Shown here piece by piece: positions 5,895 through 11,133 of a stretch of DNA of 11,133 nt. Under the pieces are notes generated by a model, which saw only the letters and a program-made list of their open reading frames with translations, ran no database searches and was not told the DNA's origin. Position numbers and translations under genes: made by a program. The stretch is from DRYS01 sp964491605 (lineage in GTDB: Archaea > Thermoproteota > CALKCG01 > B24 > DRYS01), in NCBI GenBank assembly GCA_964491605.1, contig CAZBGY010000025.1, positions 1-11,133 on the forward strand. Reading direction: 5' to 3'. Each line of letters starts with the position of its first letter. The stretch's first letter is position 1.

Positions 5895-6052
5895 AGATCT
5901 TCAACCTACGATCCCGGCAATCCATGCTAATGCCGTTTTAACCATTCCCTCGTTCAAGTAACGATCTCCTCTATAGGGAGCTCAACGGCTAAGGATTAGA
6001 TTATGTCGCCGACTAGGAGGGGGTGCATGTATCTAATAGAGTGTTGTACAGC

Positions 6053-6505
6053 TTAGAATCTATCTTGGAAGCTGCGGATTTCATAGCTCGATAATACTTC
6101 CAGCTTCCTACCCAATATTCTAACGGCGGTATCGATATTCTCCTGCAATTTCTTAGCTAGTTTCATATCGTCTGTCACTAATTTTGCGTTATTTTCAGCA
6201 GATGCAACTATGTATGATGCATCATAGTATGCTACTTGAAGCTCGTATGCTAGCTTGAGTATAGCTCCGCTATCTAAGGGGTCTATCACAGCCATTATCT
6301 TCAGGATCCTATACAGTAGGGATAATGCTTCTAAAGATTCTCTGATATCTATCCTCTTTAGTAGGATAGCCTCCTTCCATAACGTATTCCCGATCTCGTA
6401 TCTTGCAAGCGATAGTGTTAGATTCCCTCTGAGTATATCGAAGGCATCACGTTTATAGAGTCTTATAACGTTGAGGAGCGCGGAGGAGTCGAATAGTAGC
6501 GTCAT
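6053..6505 (-). CDS. vapC: VapC-type PIN-domain ribonuclease toxin (second pair)
   Basis: A 150-residue PIN-domain protein on the - strand, the toxin of the second VapBC pair. The acidic active-site set is present: Asp6 (LLFDSSALL), Glu37 (LARYEIGN), Asp95 (YYDASYIVAS) and Asp112/Asp113 (KLVTDDMKL). It is about 16 residues longer than the toxin at 2186, with the extra residues mainly in the N-terminal third and the C-terminal tail (EVLSSYEIRSFQDRF). Its ATG overlaps the vapB stop by four bases (ATGA at 6505-6502 on the - strand), the same coupling as in the first pair. It converges on the coiled-coil gene ending at 5894. The 158 bases between (5895-6052) hold no gene I can see. The RNA target is unknown. 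Confidence 0.92.
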   Translation of the reverse strand: MTLLFDSSALLNVIRLYKRDAFDILRGNLTLSLARYEIGNTLWKEAILLKRIDIRESLEALSLLYRILKIMAVIDPLDSGAILKLAYELQVAYYDASYIVASAENNAKLVTDDMKLAKKLQENIDTAVRILGRKLEVLSSYEIRSFQDRF

Positions 6506-6738
6506 CCCTCTTCGCGACTCTCCCTAATCGACTTCACGATCTCCTCAGACGGTATCTTCTCCAAGATTTCTCCTATCCTTTCGAGAAACCTCTTAGCCTC
6601 CTCTTCCTCAGCTCTCCTAACCTCCTCTTCGAGAGCCTTCCTAACAACCCTGCTTACCGGAATCCCATATCTCTTCAACTTCTCATACAATTCTCTATCT
6701 ATCTTAGCAGATACAGTTACGTAAACCAGGTATACCAC
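6502..6738 (-). CDS. vapB: VapB-type antitoxin (second pair)
   Basis: This 78-residue antitoxin on the - strand has an N-terminal ribbon-helix-helix (VYVTVSAKIDRELYEKLKRY, then GIPVSRVVRKALEEEVRRAE). Its acidic C-terminal arm (LERIGEILEKIPSEEIVKSI) should wrap the VapC at 6505. GTG 6738 is taken as the start: it places YVTVS at residue 6, close to the first VapB, and lies about 27 bases after the TATA-like box on the - strand, so the mRNA is likely leaderless. It is homologous to the VapB at 1959 along its whole length. Because the DNA-binding halves are similar and the operators share a core, cross-regulation between the pairs is possible. Confidence 0.88.
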   Translation of the reverse strand: MVYLVYVTVSAKIDRELYEKLKRYGIPVSRVVRKALEEEVRRAEEEEAKRFLERIGEILEKIPSEEIVKSIRESREEG

Positions 6739-6760
6739 CGAAAGTAATACCGATGAGGTA

Positions 6761-6790
6761 ATACTTAAATGCTACTACCTATAGATAGCA
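6761..6790 (-). promoter_or_regulatory. Promoter and operator of the second vapB, sharing a core with the first operator
   Basis: Read on the - strand, ATTTAAGTAT (6770-6761) is a TATA-like box about 27 bases before the GTG at 6738. Just upstream of it, at 6774-6788 on the + strand, is ACTACCTATAGATAG, which differs by one base from the core of the first vapB operator (ACTACCTATAGGTAG at 1928-1942). The inner 14 bases are symmetric apart from one base pair. A second set of arms, TGCTA (6770-6774) and TAGCA (6786-6790), flanks it. The operator lies before the TATA box here, but after it at the first pair. Confidence 0.65.
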
Positions 6791-6814
6791 TGGAATCTTC
6801 CAGCGTTAAGACGG

Positions 6815-6839
6815 ATATCCCGCTCCTACGGTGGGATAT
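6815..6839. repeat. Inverted repeat between the divergent vapB and GH3 promoters
   Basis: ATATCCC (6815-6821) and GGGATAT (6833-6839) are perfect reverse complements with an 11-base spacer. The second arm is part of GGTGGGAT, which recurs at 6926-6933 over the GH3 start codon. It may be an operator for the GH3 gene; no regulator gene is identifiable nearby. Confidence 0.35.
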
Positions 6840-6894
6840 GACTGTTTAGAGGGATTCTAGGGATCTCTCTAGGCTGAGGTAGTGTATGCGAAAG

Positions 6895-6902
6895 CTATAT
6901 CT
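6895..6902 (+). promoter_or_regulatory. TATA box (CTATATCT) for the GH3 gene
   Basis: GAAAGCTATATCTACC has an A-rich BRE-like lead and a TATA box centred 28 to 29 bases before GTG 6927, predicting an essentially leaderless mRNA. TCCCAC (6911-6916) and GTGGGA (6927-6932) form an inverted repeat that includes the start codon; it could be a protein-binding site over the start of transcription. Confidence 0.55.
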
Positions 6903-6926
6903 ACCTAGGTTCCCACTATTTCGAAG

Positions 6927-9116
6927 GTGGGATTCTTGAGTAGACCTATCTATCTAGATCCGAGTCAGCCGATCGATAGGAGGGTTGAGGATCTCCTCGG
7001 TAGGATGACGCTTGAAGAGAAGATCGGGCAGATGTGTCAGTATAGCTGGGTTAGCGGTGCTGTAGGCGATTATGAGCAGATGATTAGGGAGGGTAGGATT
7101 GGATCCCTTCTGAATGTAACCGGGGTTGAGGAGGTTAATAGGATTCAGAGGATAGCCGTCGAGGAATCTAGGCTGGGTATACCGATACTCTTCGGTTTAG
7201 ATGTTCTACATGGGTATAAGACTATCTTCCCTATACCGCTTGGATTAGCGAGCACATGGGATCCAGATCTCGTTAGAAGGGTTTCCTCGATAGCGGCTGC
7301 CGAGGCTTCAGCCGAGGGGATAAGGTGGACGTTCGCTCCTATGGTTGATATAGCTCGCGATCCGAGATGGGGTAGGATCGCTGAAGGAGCTGGGGAGGAT
7401 CCGTATCTAGGATCTGTTATGGCTAGAGCATACGTCGAAGGTTATCAGGGTGGAAGCCTATCTGATCCAAGATCGATAGCTGCATGTCCGAAGCATTATG
7501 TAGCCTACGGTGGAGCGGAGGGTGGGAGAGACTATAATACGGTGGATATATCGGAGCGTACATTAAGGGAGGTCTACTTACCACCGTTCAAATCGGCTGT
7601 GAAGGCTGGTGCGAAGACTATAATGAGCGCGTTCAACGATCTCAACGGTATACCGGCGTCGGCGAATCCATACACGCTTAGGACGATTCTACGCAGGGAG
7701 TGGGGATTCGATGGATTCGTCGTAAGCGATTGGAATGCTATAGGCGAGCTTATCAACCACGGCGTAGCCGGTGATATCTACGAAGCTGCTGAGAAAGCGT
7801 TTAAGGCAGGTGTAGATATGGATATGCAGGGTAACGTCTACCAGAGAGCTCTACTAAAGCTTGTTAAGGATGGTAGGATCTCTGAAGAGGAGGTAGACGA
7901 GGCTGTTAGACGTATACTTAGGGTTAAATTCATACTCGGCTTATTCGAAAGACCATACGCTGATCCTGAAGCTGCTAAGAGGATAGTGAAGTGTAGGGAG
8001 CATATCGAAGTTGCTCTGGAGGTTGCTAGGAAATCGATCGTATTGCTTAAGAATGATGGGGATCTCCTACCGCTGAGCAAGGATATAGATTCACTAGCTG
8101 TTATAGGACCGTTAGCGGATGATCGGGAAGCTCCGCTAGGATCTTGGAGCTGCCTTGGGGATCCGAGGGATGTCGTCACAGTTCTAGAGGGTATTAGGAG
8201 TAGGGTCTCTCCGAAGACGAGGGTTTTATACGCTAGGGGATGCGATATCGATGGAGAATCGAGGGAGGGGTTTGAAGAAGCTGTAAGAGCTGCGAAGGAG
8301 AGTAGCGTCGCGGTGATGGTTCTAGGTGAGAGTAGGGATATGAGTGGTGAAGCCGCTAGTAGAGCATACCTAGACTTACCAGGTGTTCAAGAAGAGCTGT
8401 TGAAGGCTGTGTATGCTACGGGTACACCTATAGTAATGGTTCTAATGAATGGTAGACCCCTCTCGATCTCATGGGCTGCTGACCATATACCAGCTATCAT
8501 AGAAGCTTGGTTTCCAGGTATACAAGCTGGAAACGCTATAGCGGATGTGATATTCGGGGATTATAATCCTGGGGGCAGGCTCCCTGTTACATTCCCGTAT
8601 ACCGTCGGTCAGGTACCGATATACTATAATCATAAGAGTACTGGTAGACCACCGTCGCCTACCGTTAAATGGACATCCAAGTATATCGATGCACCCTACA
8701 CGCCTCTCTTCCCCTTCGGCCATGGGTTAAGCTATACAAGGTTCGAGTATAGCGATCTAGAGATATATCCATGCGAAGTTGGGGCTGAGGATATTGTAAC
8801 GATCAGGTTTAGGGTTAGGAATATCGGTGGTAGGGAGGGTGATGAAGTCGTTCAGCTTTATATCAGGGATCTAACCGCAAGCGTAACTAGACCGGTTAAG
8901 GAGCTTAAAGGCTTTAAGCGTATAACGATTAAGCCTCAGGGGGAGGAGACAGTCGTATTCAATCTAACACTCGAAGATCTATCCTTCTTAAACCATGAGA
9001 TGAAGCGTATCGTGGAGCCGGGCGACTTCATGGTTATGATCGGCTCATCATCTGAGGATATACGGTTAACCGGAACTTTTAGGGTTAAGGATTACGTAGA
9101 GTTTCCATGGAGGTAG
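6927..9116 (+). CDS. Glycoside hydrolase family 3 beta-glycosidase (BglX-like beta-glucosidase/xylosidase)
   Basis: A 729-residue GH3 enzyme that removes terminal beta-linked glucose or xylose by a retaining mechanism. Residues about 15-345 are the TIM barrel (RMTLEEKIGQM; RDPRWGRIAEGAGEDPYLG; CPKHYVAYGGAEGGRDYNTV), with the nucleophile Asp268 in GFVVSDWNAI. Residues about 365-560 are the alpha/beta sandwich, with GESRDMSGEAASRAYLDLPG; the acid/base is probably Glu468 or Glu475. The C-terminal fibronectin-III-like domain starts at PLFPFGHGLSYTRFEYSDLE (about 593-729, with EGDEVVQLYIRDLTASVTRP). Length and domain order are complete. There is no signal peptide, so it is probably cytoplasmic and acts on imported oligosaccharides. 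GTG 6927 fits the TATA box at 6895; TTG 6936 is the alternative. It ends 13 bases from the convergent epimerase gene. The exact sugar and linkage cannot be read from sequence. Confidence 0.95.
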   Translation: MGFLSRPIYLDPSQPIDRRVEDLLGRMTLEEKIGQMCQYSWVSGAVGDYEQMIREGRIGSLLNVTGVEEVNRIQRIAVEESRLGIPILFGLDVLHGYKTIFPIPLGLASTWDPDLVRRVSSIAAAEASAEGIRWTFAPMVDIARDPRWGRIAEGAGEDPYLGSVMARAYVEGYQGGSLSDPRSIAACPKHYVAYGGAEGGRDYNTVDISERTLREVYLPPFKSAVKAGAKTIMSAFNDLNGIPASANPYTLRTILRREWGFDGFVVSDWNAIGELINHGVAGDIYEAAEKAFKAGVDMDMQGNVYQRALLKLVKDGRISEEEVDEAVRRILRVKFILGLFERPYADPEAAKRIVKCREHIEVALEVARKSIVLLKNDGDLLPLSKDIDSLAVIGPLADDREAPLGSWSCLGDPRDVVTVLEGIRSRVSPKTRVLYARGCDIDGESREGFEEAVRAAKESSVAVMVLGESRDMSGEAASRAYLDLPGVQEELLKAVYATGTPIVMVLMNGRPLSISWAADHIPAIIEAWFPGIQAGNAIADVIFGDYNPGGRLPVTFPYTVGQVPIYYNHKSTGRPPSPTVKWTSKYIDAPYTPLFPFGHGLSYTRFEYSDLEIYPCEVGAEDIVTIRFRVRNIGGREGDEVVQLYIRDLTASVTRPVKELKGFKRITIKPQGEETVVFNLTLEDLSFLNHEMKRIVEPGDFMVMIGSSSEDIRLTGTFRVKDYVEFPWR

Positions 9117-9129
9117 CGAGGTTATCGAT

Positions 9130-10080
9130 CTAGCGGACTACACTTATCTCCTCTAGGATTCTCTTAGCTGTCTCGGCTACGGCTCCCCTACTATTCAATC
9201 TAGGCTTCCACCCTAACCCTCTAATCTTATCGATCTTCAGAGCTATACGTTTAACATCTCCGATCCATCCTACACCGTGCAGTATAGGCTTATACACGTA
9301 TCTAACGCTCCTCAACCCCATAACATCTACGATCGTATCCGCTACCTCCCTCACTGTTATCCAATCATCGTTCCCTACGTTGTAGATTTCGAATCCGCTG
9401 CTTAAGCTACGCCAAGCTATAATCGTAGCTTCTAAAGCATCATCTATGTATATGTAGCTTCTCACCTGGCTTCCATCACCTAGGATCTCCAACACCTCCG
9501 GGTTACCTAGTAGTTTAGCTATGAAATCGTAGATTACGCCATGCCTAAGCCTCGATCCTACCACGTTCGCATACCTTAGGGATACGATCTTGAATCCGTA
9601 GAGTCTGCTATAAGCATGCATAAGATTCTCGCATGAAGCTTTACTAGCTCCATAGATGGATATAGGCTTCACAGCCGCATCCTCACCTACCGGTATACGT
9701 TCAGGCTCACCGTATACGCTACTAGAGGATGCGAATACCAGCTCACCTACATCGTATCTCCTCATAGCCTCCAAGAGGTTGAACGTAGCGAGTATATTCT
9801 CATCGAAATGTATATCTGGGCTAACGGTGCTAACCCTAACCTCAGGATTAGCGGCATAATGGAATACAGTCTCTATACCCTTAACAGCCTCCGAAACCCT
9901 ACTCCTATCCTTCAGATCGATATTCATGAACTCTATACCCGATCTACCTAGATGACGACCTATATTCTCGATCCTACCGCTACTAAGATTATCGACTATA
10001 CGTATGCTATAGCCTTCATCGATGAGCTTATCCACTAGATGGCTTCCGATGAATCCTGCACCACCGGTAACCAGTATCAT
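9130..10080 (-). CDS. NAD-dependent sugar-nucleotide epimerase (extended SDR, GalE-like)
   Basis: A 316-residue extended short-chain dehydrogenase/reductase, most like UDP-glucose 4-epimerases. TGGAGFIGSHL (residues 5-15) is the NAD-binding glycine loop. Asp30 in RIVDNLSSG binds the adenosine ribose and favours NAD. HYAANPEV (75-81) is the archaeal form of the third motif. The catalytic set is Ser119/Ser120 (ASSSSVYGEP) with Tyr143 and Lys147 (YGASK). RYANVVGSR and VRSYIYIDDA belong to the sugar-nucleotide binding part. It probably interconverts UDP-glucose and UDP-galactose or a related sugar for surface glycans, but other 4-epimerases and some dehydratases look alike. ATG 10080 has GGAG eight bases upstream and an in-frame TAG at 10086-10084 rules out a longer protein. 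A 21-codon ORF precedes it on the same strand. Confidence 0.92.
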   Translation of the reverse strand: MILVTGGAGFIGSHLVDKLIDEGYSIRIVDNLSSGRIENIGRHLGRSGIEFMNIDLKDRSRVSEAVKGIETVFHYAANPEVRVSTVSPDIHFDENILATFNLLEAMRRYDVGELVFASSSSVYGEPERIPVGEDAAVKPISIYGASKASCENLMHAYSRLYGFKIVSLRYANVVGSRLRHGVIYDFIAKLLGNPEVLEILGDGSQVRSYIYIDDALEATIIAWRSLSSGFEIYNVGNDDWITVREVADTIVDVMGLRSVRYVYKPILHGVGWIGDVKRIALKIDKIRGLGWKPRLNSRGAVAETAKRILEEISVVR

Positions 10081-10088
10081 ACCCTATA

Positions 10089-10092
10089 CTCC
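10089..10092 (-). promoter_or_regulatory. Shine-Dalgarno GGAG for the epimerase start
   Basis: GGAG on the - strand lies eight bases before ATG 10080. With the in-frame TAG just upstream of the ATG it fixes the start, and it implies a transcript with a leader, unlike the leaderless genes elsewhere in the window. Confidence 0.6.
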
Positions 10093-10096
10093 ACTA

Positions 10097-10162
10097 TCAC
10101 AACCTCCTACTTAACGCTTCGATCAACGTTACCATGTAACTAACATCACCAACCATAACCAT
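10097..10162 (-). CDS. Possible 21-codon leader ORF upstream of the epimerase
   Basis: On the - strand, ATG 10162 opens a 21-codon frame (MVMVGDVSYMVTLIEALSRR plus one Leu) ending at TGA 10099-10097, 16 bases before the epimerase ATG. A TATA-like CATATAAG (10196-10189) lies about 30 bases before the ATG, a leaderless arrangement. The frame is open a little further upstream, and GLRW just before the ATG also looks protein-like, so it might instead be the tail of a decayed gene. I recognise no family. If real, the epimerase would be translated second on this mRNA from its own Shine-Dalgarno. Confidence 0.3.
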   Translation of the reverse strand: MVMVGDVSYMVTLIEALSRRL

Positions 10163-10199
10163 CCACCTCAACCCCCACTTAGACTCGACTTATATGACA

Positions 10200-10425
10200 T
10201 CCCCTCGATGCCACACCCTAATTCTAGTACACCCAAGCATCCTTAACCGTATCATCGCAAGTAGCTGAAAGCTTTTCGAATATCGGCTCCTATTCCCCCT
10301 GCTAGGTTAGAGCTTAAACAGCCCCCATACTTACGATCTTCGATCCATAGATCTCTCCAGCAAACCGATACTAAGGCTACTGAATTCTTAGTAAGCTCTT
10401 GATAAGCATTTTTAGGCTCTGTAGT
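10200..10425. other. Intergenic stretch with nothing I can assign
   Basis: This is part of the 403-base gap between the epimerase start (10080) and the small gene at 10484. It shows many stops in all frames, no start with a promoter, and no tRNA-like or C/D-box-like pattern that I can support. Confidence 0.5.
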
Positions 10426-10440
10426 GAAAACCTAAATAAT
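10426..10440 (+). promoter_or_regulatory. Strong archaeal promoter (GAAAACCTAAATAAT) for the gene at 10484
   Basis: The purine-rich BRE GAAAAC is followed by the TATA box TAAATAAT (10433-10440), predicting transcription from about 10463 and a leader of about 20 bases. This is one of the clearest promoters in the window and, unlike the leaderless genes, feeds a leader with a Shine-Dalgarno. Confidence 0.65.
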
Positions 10441-10472
10441 AGATTTTTGTACTTTGTAATTCTTGCAAACGC

Positions 10473-10481
10473 GGGGTGGTG
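10473..10481 (+). promoter_or_regulatory. Shine-Dalgarno (GGGGTGGTG) deciding the ATG at 10484
   Basis: GGGGTG ends five bases before ATG 10484, with a second GGTG directly after it. This favours ATG 10484 over the in-frame TTG at 10463, which has no such site. Bases 10475-10485 are perfectly complementary to 10804-10814 across the stop codon of the same gene. Confidence 0.65.
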
Positions 10482-10814
10482 TTATGCCTATAGTCGGAAA
10501 GATCGAGTTGAAAGCGGATAAGGATGTCGCCGCCGGTGCTGAGACAAGCCTCTCCGAGTTATTCTCATACTCGGAGAGAAGGAAGGAGTTCACCCTCGAA
10601 TCTGATATAGAGAGGGATAAGACGAAGTTGAAGATTACGGTGAGTAAGCTTGAAAGCCTCGAGACAGTCGCCGATATCACTAAGAAGAAGGGTGAGAAGA
10701 CAAATATATGGATGGTAATGAAGATCGCCGACTTCTCGAAGAAGGTTAAGGCTAAGGAGGATATCAAGAAGGGAGATAGCCTAACCGTAACGGTGGAAGC
10801 CCTATAACACCACC
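10475..10814. repeat. 11-bp perfect inverted repeat bracketing the 107-aa gene
   Basis: GGTGGTGTTAT (10475-10485, Shine-Dalgarno plus first two bases of ATG) and ATAACACCACC (10804-10814, over the TAA stop) are exact reverse complements about 320 bases apart. In RNA, G-U pairs and one more G-C (10473 with 10816) extend it to 14 pairs. Bases 10811-10817 spell CACCTCC, the anti-Shine-Dalgarno sequence of 16S rRNA. Confidence 0.85.
10484..10807 (+). CDS. Small charged protein of unknown function, 107 aa
   Basis: I do not recognise this family. The protein begins MPIVGKIELKADKD and ends KKGDSLTVTVEAL. It has 22 Lys/Arg and 20 Asp/Glu (about 39% charged), no Cys, and no signal peptide or membrane segment. 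Alternating hydrophobic patterns (GKIELKAD, KLKITVSKL, IWMVMKIADF, SLTVTVEA) suggest a beta-rich fold of the size of small archaeal nucleic-acid or chaperone-like proteins, but no known motif is visible. The strong promoter and Shine-Dalgarno point to high expression. It is monocistronic: the next gene starts 248 bases later, and a pyrimidine-rich terminator-like tract follows the stop. Its start region and stop region are complementary, with a CACCTCC right after the stop, which may control its translation or mRNA ends. Confidence 0.8.
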   Translation: MPIVGKIELKADKDVAAGAETSLSELFSYSERRKEFTLESDIERDKTKLKITVSKLESLETVADITKKKGEKTNIWMVMKIADFSKKVKAKEDIKKGDSLTVTVEAL

Positions 10815-10820
10815 TCCAAT

Positions 10821-10862
10821 ATATTTCAACATTTCCTATCTATTTCCAACTTTTTAAATTTA
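10821..10862 (+). terminator. Pyrimidine/T-rich terminator-like tract
   Basis: After the stop at 10807 come several T- and C-rich runs (ATATTTC, ATTTCC, TATTTCC, CTTTTTAAATTT). Archaeal RNA polymerase commonly terminates at such T-rich tracts without a hairpin. The 160 bases that follow up to 11024 hold nothing I can assign. Confidence 0.5.
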
Positions 10863-11024
10863 GCTGCTAAGAGAATATAAGCTTCTCAGTTGCTTTCACA
10901 GTTTACCTTCACCACATCATCATAAACCTCATAAACTATCAACATCCATCAAACAAACCTTAACAAGCTAAGAATTAACACGGCTGTTTTTCGATAAAGC
11001 CTATTAACATGCGGATTAGGTTAA

Positions 11025-11033
11025 TCTATAGAA
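11025..11033 (+). promoter_or_regulatory. TATA-like box for the gene at 11056
   Basis: TCTATAGAA, preceded by GGTTAA, is centred 27 bases before ATG 11056, predicting an essentially leaderless transcript. No Shine-Dalgarno is present. Confidence 0.5.
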
Positions 11034-11055
11034 TCCTACGATCTAGATTAACGGT

Positions 11056-11133
11056 ATGCGTAGTAAGCGTATAGCCGCATATGCTATGCTTATAGTATGC
11101 CTTACGTTAATCCTATCGGCTTACCGATCCTAT
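11056..11133 (+). CDS. N-terminus of an exported or membrane-anchored protein, cut by the window end
   Basis: ATG 11056 opens a frame of 26 codons that is still open at the last base. It has the form of a signal peptide or membrane anchor: a basic start (MRSKR), then an uninterrupted hydrophobic stretch (IAAYAMLIVCLTLILSA) and a polar continuation (YRSY). The function cannot be told. Next to glycan enzymes, a solute-binding protein, secreted hydrolase or surface protein would be plausible. The TATA-like box at 11025 supports this start. An ATG at 11011 opens a different frame that stops after about 21 codons and is less likely. Confidence 0.6.
   Translation, partial: MRSKRIAAYAMLIVCLTLILSAYRSY

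Noticed and set aside
7838..8179. 113-codon ORF on the - strand inside the GH3 gene
   Set aside because: It is a shadow of the GH3 frame, Ser-rich and without motifs.
10463..10483. TTG 10463 as start of the 107-aa protein
   Set aside because: It falls at the predicted transcription start, and ATG 10484 has a strong Shine-Dalgarno.
10432..10767. 111-codon ORF on the - strand
   Set aside because: It is antisense to the 107-aa gene, which has promoter, Shine-Dalgarno and terminator signals.
11011..11076. Short ORF from ATG 11011
   Set aside because: It is about 21 codons, overlaps the TATA-like box and start of the signal-peptide gene, and has no features.

Overview
The window looks like the accessory part of a thermophilic archaeal chromosome, most likely from Thermoproteota (crenarchaeal lineage). 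This is inferred from style, not from a marker gene. Arginine is mostly AGG/AGA and isoleucine mostly ATA. Start codons include GTG. Several genes have a TATA-like box about 28 bases before the start codon, which implies leaderless transcripts. Proteins are rich in I, V, E, K, R and Y. Two VapBC pairs and two coiled-coil/PD-(D/E)XK-type proteins of the DUF3782-like kind fit that group. I see no rRNA, tRNA, CRISPR array or transposase.

Left part (1-1958): the 3' end of a DUF3782-like nuclease gene, then about 1.5 kb of sparse, decayed-looking DNA. This holds a small helical ORF (680-880, open from 620), an overlapping retropepsin-like gene with one frameshift (852-1293), a 50-codon ORF behind a good promoter (1429-1581), and a G-rich segment with a 9-bp inverted repeat.

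Middle part (1923-6790): a VapBC pair on + (1959-2590), a 635-residue ADP-ribosylglycohydrolase-family protein with two beta-type C-terminal domains (2655-4562), a broken gene remnant (4679-about 4970), a coiled-coil protein with four 21-residue repeats and a degenerate nuclease site (5013-5894), and a second VapBC pair on - (6738-6053). The two vapB promoters share the operator-like core ACTACCTATAG; at the first it is part of a perfect 26-bp palindrome.

Right part (6895-11133): a GH3 beta-glycosidase on +, facing an NAD-dependent sugar-nucleotide epimerase on - with 13 bases between them. The epimerase is preceded by a possible 21-codon leader ORF. Next comes a small, highly charged protein of unknown function (10484-10807) with a strong promoter and Shine-Dalgarno. 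An 11-base stretch covering its ribosome binding site and start codon is perfectly complementary to the stretch over its stop codon, which runs into an anti-Shine-Dalgarno-like CACCTCC. The window ends in the first 26 codons of an exported or membrane-anchored protein.

Functional reading: the GH3 enzyme, the ADP-ribosylglycohydrolase-like enzyme and the epimerase suggest a glycan or sugar-nucleotide theme. The toxin-antitoxin pairs and decayed genes suggest an exchangeable region. The most unusual signals are the self-complementary ends of the 10484 gene, the shared operator of the two VapBC pairs, and the domain fusion in the 2655 gene.
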